Shown piece by piece: positions 10,971-21,692 of a DNA stretch of 64,000 nt. Below the pieces are notes generated by a model. The model ran no database searches, was not told the DNA's origin, and saw only the letters and a program-made list of their open reading frames with translations. Positions within the stretch are counted from its first letter, which is position 1. Each line of letters opens with the position of its first letter. A program made the position numbers and the translations under genes. The stretch comes from Trametes villosa (lineage: Eukaryota > Basidiomycota > Agaricomycetes > Polyporales > Polyporaceae), in the NCBI GenBank assembly GCA_002964805.2, contig PUDQ02000020.1, positions 62,001-126,000 on the forward strand, written 5' to 3'.

Positions 10971-11924
10971 ATGTCCAACCTCGCCATCAAAGCGGGCAGG
11001 AAGCTCTTCGAGCGCAACCTGCAGCAGTACGAGCCCGCGGACCCCATGTACGAGACCTACGTCGATAAGAAGGGGCGCCAGCGCAGGCGGAGGGTGCGTC
11101 TTTCCCGCGTACTGTCGAGTGGCGGCGGCGTGTATTGACGGGTCGTTCTGCTGCAGCGCGAGAGCCCGCCTGGTCTGTCCACGCGCGATGCGAAGATCCT
11201 GAAGTCGGTGCAGCGGCGCGCACATTATCTCGATAAAGGATTCTCTATCTGTGGATTGCGGTTTGGTTGGACGTTTATCATCGGTGCGTCTTTCTAAGAG
11301 CTCGACGGTTGCGCGGGGCTCTCAGATACTTCTGTAGGTATCATACCCGGCGCGGGAGATGTCGCCGACGCCTCATTGAACTACTTCCTCGTCGTGCGCA
11401 AAGCAAAACAAGCCGAGTGCGTGCCCCACCAGGGCCTTGCCGCGCCACAACTCAGAATCTCATGAAACCTTCCCCACCGTAGAATCCCAGGCTGGCTACT
11501 CCGCCAAATGCTCGTGAACAACGCCGTCTCCGCCGCGGTCGGCTTCATCCCCATCGCGGGCGACGTCGTGCTCGCGATGTTCAAGGCGAACTCGCGCAAC
11601 GCCGCGCTCCTCGAGGAGTTCCTCCGCATCCGCGGCGAGGAGTTCCTCAAGGCCGAGCGCGAGCGCGTGCAGGACCCGCAGACCGTCAAGCCCGGCGCGG
11701 GCCGCGCGCCTGGGGAGCACGTCCCCGGCAAGGCGGAGCCCGCGCGCGCGAACACGGGCTTTGGCGGCGGGTGGTTCCGACGCGGGAGCAAGGGGAGCAA
11801 GAAGGAGAAGGAGAACGCGAAGAGCAAGGGCGTCGCTGCGGGCCCTGCCGTGCAGTCGCCCGATCGGGGGCGATTTGTGGAAGATGTCCCGCCGACGACG
11901 GGCGAGCACGCGAAGCAGCTGTAA
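10971..11924 (+). CDS. DUF4112 family protein
   Basis: Predicted 256-residue protein. Four exons (10971-11093, 11157-11283, 11338-11416, 11483-11924) join in frame. The core has two related hydrophobic segments with conserved Gly/Pro/Asp: GLRFGWTFIIGIIPGAGDVA (about residues 71-90) and VGFIPIAGDVVLAMFKANSR (about 130-149). These are the hallmark of the widespread DUF4112 family, a small likely membrane-associated domain of unknown biochemical function. The N-terminus is basic (KKGRQRRRR) and the C-terminal 90 residues are Lys/Ser/Gly-rich and probably disordered. The family call is strong; no function should be inferred from it. Confidence 0.85.
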
Positions 11925-12197
11925 AGCTGCAGAGGCGTGCGTTGGACTGCTTTGGACTCTTCTCTAGAACGAGAGAACGAGATACGGTGTATGATTAAGT
12001 ATACCCGCTCGGACCCCCTCCATCTTACAGTATCTTGCTTGCTTTGAGGACGTTAATCCGTATACCTTCTCCCATATCCGATCTGTTGTAGCACACGTTC
12101 ACGCTTCGCTCCGTCAATGCAATATATGCTCTATGGTCTATATTTCCGAAACGTGGTGATAGTGGGGTGTGGTTACAATGCAGAGAGCGGGGAGGTA

Positions 12198-13007
12198 CTA
12201 GAGATCAACGCCCATGATCCCCAGCCCAACCGACTGACCCATGCTACTCCCCGCCGGCAGCTGGGGGCTGATGATATCCGCCGGCAGGTAGAAGTAGCTC
12301 GCCGGAGGCCCCTCGACGCGCTCCGCCCGGATGGGTGCCCCGGGAGTGCGGCGGAGCGTCTCGGGGTAGACGTGATGAGGAGTGAGGGGCGCGTCCGTCT
12401 CCACGAGGAAGCTCAGCCCGAGCCCGAGCCCACGAAGAGCGGGGCGGACGGGCCCGCGCGAGATGCGCCTCGGAAAGAGCGGGCGCGGGGTGGCCGGGGG
12501 CGGGGGGAGCATGCTCGGCGAGGGCGCGCTCTGGAAGTGGCCCGCCCCGGTCGCCCCGGGGTATGCGACCTGGGAGAGCGGCGACGCCGGGAAGGTAGGG
12601 GTGGAGTAGATGATGGAAGAGGTGGTAGTGGTGGTGGTGGAAGGGGCGCCGCCGCTTTTGGGGTGGAAGGCCGCCGCCGCGGCACGCAGGGTGCGCGCGG
12701 GCGTGGTAGAGGTGGTGGTAGAGGGCGCCTTCCCGTGGCCGAGGGCGTCCCGCATGCGGCGGCTGCTTGCGCGGATGTGCGCGCCGGCGAGACGCGCCTC
12801 GAGCTCGGCCTTGTTCGGGCGGCGAGCGGTGGTGGTAGTGGTGGGCGAGCCGAAGACGAGGGAAGGCGAGGGGAGGAGGGAGGGCGAGGGCGCGAGGCTG
12901 ATGTAGCTGCGCTTCCGAACAGGGGTAGTGGCAGAGGCAGAGAGAGCTGGCGCAGCCAGGGCGGACGCGGACCGGGCGAGGGTGGTGGTGGTGGGGTACG
13001 CGGCCAT
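12198..13007 (-). CDS. Hypothetical low-complexity protein
   Basis: Single uninterrupted ORF of 269 residues on the minus strand, starting with MAAYPTTTTLARSASALAAP. It is rich in Thr, Ala, Ser and Pro with several poly-Thr runs. One charged, possibly helical patch (NKAELEARLAGAHIRASSRR, about residues 65-84) is the only structured-looking part. A TATA-like box lies 115 bp upstream and the C-terminus is Gly-rich. I recognise no family. It reads as a disordered nuclear or cytosolic protein; it could also be chance in GC-rich DNA. Confidence 0.55.
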   Translation of the reverse strand: MAAYPTTTTLARSASALAAPALSASATTPVRKRSYISLAPSPSLLPSPSLVFGSPTTTTTARRPNKAELEARLAGAHIRASSRRMRDALGHGKAPSTTTSTTPARTLRAAAAAFHPKSGGAPSTTTTTTSSIIYSTPTFPASPLSQVAYPGATGAGHFQSAPSPSMLPPPPATPRPLFPRRISRGPVRPALRGLGLGLSFLVETDAPLTPHHVYPETLRRTPGAPIRAERVEGPPASYFYLPADIISPQLPAGSSMGQSVGLGIMGVDL

Positions 13008-14785
13008 AGTGGTGAGGATGTGCTGGGCTGGTGGTATGCGAGTAGTGATGAGGGTGTGTGTTGTCTGTCTGCCTGAGACGAGAGGTGCTTTGATGGGGAC
13101 TTGGTCGTTTAGAGGGCCTCGTTATATGCGCTTAGGGTCGTACCCGACGATTGTCCCCTGCGGTGCTGCATGTTCCATAGCTTCAGTCTTCCGACGACTA
13201 TGGGAACGCGGGTGCACCTTTACCGCGCCCGTGCTCCCAAAGCCAGACGGCCTCGAACGCATGGCCTACCGGATGGGCCTATGAGAGTAGCGGTAGTGTC
13301 TTTCCCGATGCGGTTGTTGGAGGGTCCGCTAGGCCAGATTACAATTGGGACGTACCGGGCTCAGATGTGTGGCACTTGCGCATGCTTGATACCGCATTCG
13401 TGGGTTTGCTGAGGACATCCGATGGAACTATGCTACCCACTGGGCTCGGGAGTCAACATCCAACATCGGCTCTGTGCTCTGCGTGGCTCTGCGCCGTTAG
13501 TGTTAGTACAGGGTTCTGGATCGCGGATTGTTGGTACTGGACCGTGGGCGTGGCATCCAGCAAATGCACGTACGTCCGTAGAATCCCTTTCAGGGCAGTT
13601 TCGTGCGGCTGGGACAGTAATATTCCGGCATCGTGACGTGCATATAGCAATCAGAGGGCCGCCAGTAGGCTGGTCGTGAGGTTGAAGTGAAACAGCGTCG
13701 CTGTCTGCGCACCGACAGCTGAGTGAGGACGATCCAATCAGAATGAGCTCGTGCAGACGAGGACATTGCGAGGCAGTCTGGCCGAGTGCCTCCACGGGGC
13801 TCCTGGAGTGTAAGTGCACTAGAGGGGTGTCCACAACATCAGTGTACTGCGTACAACCCGGCATGCCAGTGGGTGCCATGCAAGTAGAATTACGCAATGG
13901 GATTGACGCAGGTGTTAAAATCGGCAAGTCTTTATGTTGCCGCTGAGCAGTCCAGGAAGATCACACAACGGCAGCAGATCATTCATCGCAGATGGGATAG
14001 ACGCTGCACGACAACGAACATGGTGGTCGAGAGGAGCTTGCATGAGCGGCTAACGAGAGGGTGGCAGGACGACGCCACGAGGCTACCGAACTCGAGCGCC
14101 TGCACAAATTCGGTAAGTCGGAGGCTGACCACATACGGCGATGTGAAGGTAAGTGAAGAAGAACATCCAGCGACAAGTGGCGCGGTCGCGTTGCACGTGA
14201 GCCGATTTCAACAGAAGTCCGATCGTACTCGTCAGCGCGTCAGCCTCCTCCGCTCGTATATCAACCTGGCCTCTCCCGCCGACTCTCCTCAGTGCGCACT
14301 CACTCTCCTGCTCTCATGTTGCTCTCCACCCCTGCACCTCGCTCTCGCACTGCTCTCCCCTGCCTCTCGCACCCTTCCACCGCTGGCGGCGCACATGGAT
14401 TCACTTCTCTCTTCGGTTATGCATTCCGCATATTACCGACCACCTTCAGGTATTGTGAACCTTCATCTCGCTATCCACTAACAGCCACTCACTCCTCCAT
14501 CAGGTGGCGGTATTCCTTCCCCCTTTTGGAGTCAATCATCTACGGCCACCTCGCTCCGCATCTCGCCGACCCTTCTCTCAGCCATCCACTCAAGGCTACC
14601 CGAGCCCGCCGCCGCCCGGCGCTCTGTGTTCCCTCCTTATCCCTCGAGCCCCCGCCTGCCGGACGGTCAGGGACTAGCGCTTGCTAGAAGGTGTGTAGCG
14701 GCACACACAAGCTCTAATGAGCACACGACAAATCGAATGCGAGGCAAGACGCGAAGCTTGCCCGCTGATCATCCCCACCTCGTCC
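13008..14785. other. Gene-poor interval
   Basis: No supported exon. Short ORFs lack domains and codon bias. From about 14240 the plus strand becomes pyrimidine-rich (CTC-rich), leading into the degenerate tandem repeat array that follows. Confidence 0.5.
13122..13127 (-). promoter_or_regulatory. TATA-like box for the 12198-13007 gene
   Basis: The minus strand reads ATATAA, 115 bp upstream of the predicted ATG at 13007, a normal TATA-to-start distance for a short 5' leader. Motif only. Confidence 0.35.
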
Positions 14786-16310
14786 CGGACAAAGTTCCGC
14801 TGGACCTGGCGGCGCCCCGAACCTGTTGTCAAGATCTGGTTCTGGCGCCCTCCCCCCTTAGGCTCTCCGTCTTGCCTATAGGACCTGCGATCATCTCTGG
14901 CTCCTGCAAGACGAGGCTCTCTCCAACCCAGAGCTACAGCCTCCGCTTCGGCAATGTCCACCTACTTCGGCAAGAAGTACTCGACATCCCGCCGATCCAC
15001 GGCGGCCTACCACGGCTGCCCGAGCCTTGCACTCCCCGTCCTGGACAAAGCTCCACTAGACCTGGCGACACCCCGAACCTCTTGTCAAGGTCTGGTCTCA
15101 ACGCGTCGCCTCTCTGGCTCTCCGTCTCGCCCCATGGACCAGCGCTCCTCTCTGGCTCCTGCGAGACGAGGCTCTCGCCAACTCAGAGCTCTAGCCTCCG
15201 CTTCGTCACTGTCGACAACTTCGACACTATCGAAGCCTCACCGTCGCTCCACGCGGCGACCCGAGCCTTGCGCTCACTGGCTCTCCGTCTTGCCCGCTCG
15301 GACCTGCGCTCCTCCCTAGCTCCCCGTTCTGCAAGGCGAGGCTCTGCCCTACTCAGAGCTCCAGCCCCCCTTCGGCACCGTCGACCCACTTCGGCAGCAA
15401 GTACTCGACATCTCGCCGATCCTCACTCAGCCGTCCACCCCGGCTAGTGACCCGAGCCTTTGGCTCCCCGTCCTGGACACAGTTCCACTGGACTTGGCGG
15501 CGCCCTGAACCTCCTCTCCGGCTGGTTCTGGTGCCTCCTCCGGCTCTCCGTCTTCAAGTTGCCACTCGGACCTGCGTTCATTTCAGGCTCCCGCAAGACG
15601 AGGCTCTCTTTCCCTTAGAGCTCCAGCCTGTGCTTCGATACTGTCGACAATATCGACACCATCGACGCCTCAGCGCCGTTCGCGGCGCCACCCGAGCTTC
15701 GCGCTCACCGGCTCTCCGTCTTGCCTATAGGACCTGCGCTCCCTCTGGCTCCTGCAAGATGAGGCTCTCCTCAACTCAGAGCTCTAGCCTCCTCCGCTCC
15801 GACATTGTCGACAAGTTCGACATTATCGAGGCAAACGCAACGCCGTTCGCTGCCGCTACTGGACTCCTCTCGACACTCGGTCGGCACTTCCGTCGAGACC
15901 CTCCCCCAGTACGCTGCAGCGTTCTTGACCCCCCTCTCCTCCCTCCATCCCGCAGACCCCCTTCTCGACTCTCCCTTCCGGGCCCGCCGACGCCTACCAT
16001 TCTCCTTACCCTCCTCTTGTATCATCATATCCCTCCATGTAACGCCTGATTTATACTTGTACTACCACCTGTACTATAGCCTGTACTATTACCTGTATCA
16101 TAGCCTGTATCATAGCCTGTACCATAGCCTGTACTATTACTGTATCATAGTCTCTTCATTCTCACCGCTTCAATACTGTGGCCAACTTCGACCACTTCGA
16201 ATCCTGAACGCCATTCGCGGCCTCTACTGGACTTCTATCTACACTCGGTCGGCACTCCCGTCTGGATCTTCCCCATGACGCCGCAGCGTCCTTGAACCCC
16301 GCCTCGGAAG
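14786..16310. repeat. Degenerate higher-order tandem repeat array (~425-bp period)
   Basis: Several motifs recur in fixed order. A block starting CCCGTCCTGGACAAAG recurs near 14786, 15038 and 15468. A block like CTCCTGCAAGACGAGGCTCT occurs near 14900, 15155, 15320, 15585 and 15748. A CTCGGTCGGCACT block occurs near 15877 and 16237. Spacing of the second block alternates at about 255 and 165 bp, so the higher-order unit is about 420-430 bp with two sub-units. Copies are roughly 75-85% alike by eye. The array carries many stops in all frames, so it reads as noncoding minisatellite or a decayed duplicated element. Confidence 0.75.
16068..16149. repeat. 12-bp tandem satellite (CCTGTATCATAG-type)
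   Basis: About seven tandem 12-bp units of the type CCTGTATCATAG / CCTGTACTATTA sit inside the larger repeat array. Variation is mainly C/T and A/G transitions. Confidence 0.85.
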
Positions 16311-17409
16311 GCGAGCGGACTGAGATTGGTGGCAGCCTGAGCCGGTCCTGTCTGGGGTGCGGTCCCTTTCGAACGCTTACCAACTGGTCGCGTAGAAGCC
16401 TCTTCGTGATAGCATTGCCAGAGGGTGATAGCATTGACAGAGGTGAGCGGGATCAACATGTTATCGCTTTGTGGAACAAGAGGGTCGTAGAGAAAGTCCT
16501 ATGAGAGTCGCATCGAAATTCGAGGAAAGAGCACCGTGAACGCGATCTGAGGCGCCTATGCAACTACGTCGGCATATGCCGGTTCCCTATACACTGACAG
16601 GTCAAGCGAGCACTCTTTCTGCACTACCACTACTCTCAACCCCAGCACGATATTCCAAACATGCGGGTCAGCACCTGTCATAGTTCATGACGAACTGTTG
16701 CGATGCGCCTTTCACTCAGGAGTACTTGTGAGCGCGCGACCCACATTTCATTCAGCACTCTTTGCTTGTCTCCCCTGGTAGGCAGACGAAGGTGATCTGT
16801 TCGAGGAGGGCGGGCACCTATAGTATATACTCTTTGCACGAATCACAGCCGATGGCCATGCCCGACAGCGACCTGGCCTCGCGAACTCTGCTCTACATTG
16901 CACAACATGGGCGCGCGAAAAACGCTCGAATCCTCGGGTTTGCCTAGCACGCGGGGTGAATATCGCCAGGCATCGGGCGGTGATACTTTGCGCGCATCGG
17001 GTCCGCGCCCATGCGGAATCCAGCACTCGTCCATCATGGCCGCTTCGCTACGGGCGCGTTGAGGATCCATTCTCGAGCATCGCCTGATGTACAGCTTTGA
17101 AGGTAGTAGGCCTTTGCCCAACTTGATGATATCCGCTGACACAAAACACGAGAACCACGCCGCTGGAGGGCCCCGGCCCTTGCGCGCTACCATGATGCCC
17201 GGGCTGTACGGGCGGACCAGAACGTCTCTGCCCATACATAAAGCGGGCGCGAGCATCGCTGCAGGTCTCGGGCTGTCACCGCGACTCTTCCAAGCATTGT
17301 CTCCTGGTAGCAAACTCCCCATCATACACGTCCGGAGGAAGCTTTGCGTCCTCCCGGCAAGCCAGTCTTGTTGCAAGCATAAGCTGTAATCTGCACACCA
17401 TTGCGATCA
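16311..17409. other. Gene-poor interval upstream of the membrane-protein gene
   Basis: No supported exon. A TATA-like run (TATAGTATATAC) occurs near 16819 but is about 590 bp from the next start codon. Otherwise I see nothing distinctive. Confidence 0.45.
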
Positions 17410-18739
17410 ATGTCCGGTTCGGGCGACACCTTCGTCTTCGTCGCAGACGACGCAGATTTCGCGTCTATCGCCTATCGCGGGCCATGGCTGCACTCCAGTA
17501 GTAGTCAGGTCGACTTCATCAACCCCTACGGCAACACAGGTTCTCAAGGCTTGCCCGGCGCCACCACCTCAATGAACTTCTCCGGTACGAGCTGTAATTT
17601 CTCCCCTTGTTATATGAGCCGAGTGCCTTCCTACGTTCTAACCTCGCTTCCCTCTTGGTCATCCACATTGCAGGATACAGCGTCGCCGCTTATGCCGCCC
17701 TTCCAATCGCAGTAGAGCGCCTTCTCGCCAGCGACCCAGAATGGCTCGTTCTCGCATCGCCCAACGTCACCGTCATCCTCGACGACGACACCCCAACGCG
17801 AGTGTCCGTCCCGCTCGGCCTAAACACCCCCTTCTTCACACACAGCGCGCTCGCACAGGACCGCCCGCACCGGCTCGCGATCACCATCGACGACGCCAAC
17901 ATAAACGCCGCGTTCCCGTTCGCGCTCGACAGCATCGTGTACGCCACGCACATCGCCGCCGCCTCGAGTGCTGCCACCGCCCCGGTGACACCTCCGGAGG
18001 GACAGCAGAGGCTCACGCCGACCGCTACTGGGCGCGCCGGGGCGTTCTTTACCGCGATTATGGCGCCTCCACTACAGGCGTCGGCGCCACTTCCGGTCGC
18101 TGCGATTGTGGGCGGGGTGGTCGGCGGAGTTGCATTGCTCGTCGCAGCCGCCCTTGCGTTCTACTTCGTGTTCGTGCGCGCACGGCGGCTCAAGCGCATT
18201 GTGGACCCGTACTTCGACCAGTCAGCCATGGTCGCGGATCCGCGCGACTACGGTATGTGTGTGTTCTGATATGCTCGCGAATGTTGATTGACGACCTGAT
18301 TTGTTGTAGACGACAAGCACCCTCTCATGGCTGAGGGCGGCACTATAAAACCCCTGCCATTCACGGACATCGCCCCGTCCGCGCGCCGGTCTTCAAGTTC
18401 GAGACGCTTCGCGGCCTCTGATACCACCTCAGAGCTGTCTGCCACTGCGCGCGCACCCTCTCGGGTTCTAGCCGCTCGTCATCGCTATCGCGCGCATCCT
18501 ATGCCTCACCCGCACCTTCGTCCAGTGTGTCTGCCCGGCGCAAAGCGGAAGAAGCCGGCCTGCTCTCGGTCCCGCGACCGACGACATATCACGCGGATTC
18601 GGGCTTGCGCTTCACTGGACGCCCTTCGGATACTGGTACCGATACGACTTCGCACGACGCGTCTAGGCCGGTCAGTGCAGACGCGCCGGAGGAGCACGCG
18701 TTGCTGGCGGAGGTTCCTCCGTCATACAGCGCAAGCTGA
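17410..18739 (+). CDS. Single-pass membrane protein with extracellular beta-rich ectodomain (basidiomycete family)
   Basis: Predicted type I-like membrane protein. Exon 1 (17410-17584) and exon 2 (17674-18252) encode an ectodomain of about 200 residues ending in a Ser/Thr/Ala-rich stalk. A clear transmembrane helix (AAIVGGVVGGVALLVAAALA...) is followed by basic residues. Exon 3 begins at 18310. The layout matches a large, uncharacterised basidiomycete family: a Gly/Ser beta-domain, one TM helix, and a disordered cytoplasmic tail ending near a PPSY motif. The natural tail (ALLAEVPPSYSAS, stop at 18739) lies in a different frame from the start of exon 3. Either a short intron between about 18385 and 18475 or a frameshift must connect them. 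No signal peptide is obvious at the chosen start, so an upstream start is possible. Confidence 0.6.
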
Positions 18740-20452
18740 GCGCAGCTGCTCGAGTCTAGACTTAATGTGCATGTGCGTCGGACGTGTTTTTACGTTCGCA
18801 GGGATCTCGCAGATGCATGTGTACCGTAACCTAGGATACGACGGACCCGGGGATATCACGCTGTTCTCGCTCTCGCGCCCTCCAGCAATACAATCCCCGT
18901 CGACGTCATTGTCGCAGCCGTCCGACCACGCGTCGGAGGCTGTTGAGGCAGCATCTCGCCATGCCCCCATCGTCTCACCGGTATCAGAAATTTAGACTTC
19001 TCGTCGCCAGTTCCTGACGCGGACGACGTCAACGGGCATAGCATGACGTGCCGTGTAGGCTGTCGCAAAGCTCAAAAACACCTGCGCATCAGAGTATTCC
19101 GTTCATCGTTGCGCATCTCATCATCGCATAACCGCAAGTACATACCTTCGGACCGCTTACACTCAATCACATTCAGCGTGGTCCCTGCATGCGCGTTCTG
19201 ACGACTCGTATCTCACGAAACTCATCCCACACCAAGCTCAGACCTAGCCATGTATCTCATTAGTGATGTACAGCACAACACCGACAGCGCAGCCAGTAAC
19301 CAAAAACCGGCCGCCAACAGCCGGCAGCGCACATGGAAAAGTATATACACAGCTATCGCTACAGCAACGTCCTGGGTTCGTCCGCCGGGGGTAACCGGGT
19401 CGTGTATGCGTGCGGTTCGTGCCGGGAGGGGAGCAGCGCGTTGCTGGCGCAGCGTCTAGGGAGAGGAGAGGGCGTGAGAGTCGTGGTCGTCGTCGTCCTC
19501 GCGCGTTCGGAACGCGGGACGGCGGTGATGCATGGGGGTGAGAGGATGAGAGGATGGGGAAATGGGAAGGGGCGACCCGGGACAAGGGGAGGGGAGAGAG
19601 GTGTTCGTGAATCGTGATGGGGCGGATTGCCCGGGTCGGGGCGCGCGGGTGATGGTGAGGTGAGGGTGGGAGGGAGAGCGACGAAAGCGAGCGGATGATG
19701 CAACGAGCGGGCGTGTGGATGACGGGCCGCGCGGGGACGGACGGGGGGCGTGACGTGAGGGGGGTATGCTTGAATGGATACACATGGGGAAGAGACGGGA
19801 AAACGGAGCGGAGACGCAGACGAACGAAAGAAAAAGGACGAGAAAAGATGAGAAAAAGTAGCGTAAGACCGAAGTGACCCAAACGACCAGCATGGAGGAG
19901 GCGGGCTGATGGAAATGACGCGGTGGTCGCGAAGAGGGAGGCGCGTCGTCCGCCTGCCGATGACCTCAGACGAAGACGAGGGTCGCACGGACGCGCGAAC
20001 GGGACGCGCGAACGAACGGGCCCAGGCTCTCAGACTGAGAGCGAGGCGGCGATAGAGGTGCGGGGAAACGCCGGCTCGCCCAAGCGCCCTCCTCCTCCCT
20101 CCCTGCCCATGCAGCGTGCTGATGGGAACCGGCGAGTGACCCGGGGATGCTGGTATCGCTACCCCACGCGCAAACCGAGAGACGGGCAGGGAGGAGAGCG
20201 CGCCAGGAAGGGAGTCGTTGGGGCGACGCGAAGGCCTCAGGACCAGAGGCGGATTTTAACGATAAATAACCGTCGAGACTACCGTGCTGCAGCCCGCACG
20301 CCTGGACGGGAGCGCCGCGTGTATGTGCCCTGACCGAGAGGCGCGCGAATCTGCTCAGACCGAGACTGAGACTGCGAAACGCGAAGACATGATGATGATG
20401 TTCGGGTGGATCTGGCGAGGAAGGGAGCAGGAACGGAAGCGGGGGCCGCGTG
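18740..20452. other. Gene-poor interval
   Basis: 1.7 kb without a supported exon. Positions 19400-20000 are strongly purine-rich on the plus strand, giving long but low-complexity Ser/Pro/His ORFs on the minus strand that I regard as compositional. It includes the 3' flanks of the genes on either side, which converge here. Confidence 0.5.
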
Positions 20453-21464
20453 TCATTGGGGAGAGGGTTCCGGCGAGGAGCGCACGGAAGCCGGCGACGT
20501 CGAGCGCGAGCGCGCTTCCGCCTTCTCCGCGGCCAGTTCGGACTCTGCCAGCAGCGTCTTGGAGGAGGCCGAGTGCAGCAGCGGCGGTTTCGCGTCGAGG
20601 AACGCTGGGTCCGAGTCCCCCACCATCGTGACATCGCTCCGTGCGCGCTCCAGTGGAGCGCGCTTCCGTGCCAGGTCCAGAGAGTGCGACCGGTCCCTAT
20701 CCGCGTCGAATCGCTCCACCTCGCCCTCCCCAGCCCGCCCGCGCATTTGCTCGCGCGCGAGGTGCTCGGGCAGGTCGCTCAGGCTGCCTGATCTCTGGCG
20801 CCCGGACGAAGGCCGCCTTACGGGAACGTCGACCGTGCTAGCCTTTGCTGTGAGCTTCCGCTTCTTGACGAGGCTCGGAGGTACTGGTGGTGCACGCGCC
20901 TGCAGCTTGAGGTGGGTCGGAGAGAAGCTGCGGGTCTCACCCCGCGCCCTGGTGTGCGGCACGGCGTGGATGGGCGGAAGAGGGGCTGCCATGGGGAGCA
21001 TTGTAGCCGCATGAGCGGCGAGCCCCGCGAAGCTCGGTACGCCCGGGTCGAAGTCGTATATCGACGAGAAGGGCGGGGAGCACGAGGCGGGCGGGAACGG
21101 ATACTCGAACCGTGGCTCGATGTCAAACGGCGTCCCCACGATCGACGAAGGTGAGTGGAGGTTCAGGTTGCCCAGGTCGATGCGCGGCTTGTGCGACGGC
21201 GGGTGCGGGATCGCGTCCTGCGGGCGTGCGCGCGTTTGGCGTGTCGGTACACGGCTCACACCAGGCTATCTAGCGAGCGGGGCTCACCTGCGAGACTGCG
21301 TTCCCCTGATCCACGGGGACGAGGACGACGTCGTCCATGTCGGGATCGGGCGTTGGGCCCGTCGTGCGCTCATCGGGGCCGTGGACGTGCGCGTTGGCGA
21401 AGCCCGCGACGGCGGGGATCGGCTGAAAGTCGAGATGGACACATGTTGAGGGGACGGTCGGCAT
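20453..21464 (-). CDS. Hypothetical disordered protein
   Basis: Two exons (21464-21288 and 21217-20453), joined by a GTGAGC...CAG intron in phase 0, give 313 residues. The N-terminal exon is acidic (PDPDMDDVVLVPVDQGNAV). The C-terminal half is Arg/Ser/Glu-rich with SDLPEHLAREQMRGRAGEGE and RSTSPASVRSSPEPSP, suggesting disordered, phosphorylatable protein. A basic KKRKLTAK patch near residue 195 could be a nuclear localisation signal. I do not recognise a family. A TATA-like box about 225 bp upstream of the start supports the model; an alternative start further upstream (21682) is less likely because it would sit almost on that box. Confidence 0.5.
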
Positions 21465-21686
21465 CGGGGTGCGCTCTGAGCCGGGGCCAAGGCGGGACGG
21501 GGAGAACCAGAGGCGGCGACGTCGGGCGGCCGGGTGAGCGTGCGCGAGGGTCGCCAGCGGGGCAGTCGGGGGGCAGCGCAGTCGCGGAGGCCGTTCGCGG
21601 GGGCGTCGTCGTCGCCGTGGTCGTCTTGGACGAGGGAGAGAGCGGTGGGGCTGCGAACGGGCGGAGGTGATGGGCTAGGCACACCT

Positions 21687-21692
21687 TATATG
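21687..21692 (-). promoter_or_regulatory. TATA-like box for the 20453-21464 gene
   Basis: The minus strand reads ATATAA within CCATATAAGG, about 225 bp upstream of ATG 21464. Motif only. Confidence 0.35.

Noticed and set aside
12198..13076. Plus-strand 319-codon ORF (12117-13076) opposite the hypothetical minus-strand gene
   Set aside because: Its product is a Gly/Arg/Glu-rich string with no motif. It is the shadow of the minus-strand ORF, whose composition, start and TATA position are more natural.
16068..16149. CRISPR-like array
   Set aside because: Units are 12 bp, contiguous and without spacers, and the host is a fungus. It is a simple satellite.
19244..19990. Minus-strand ORFs rich in Ser, Pro and His
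   Set aside because: They come from a long polypurine/polypyrimidine stretch, overlap in several frames and have no motif or splice support.
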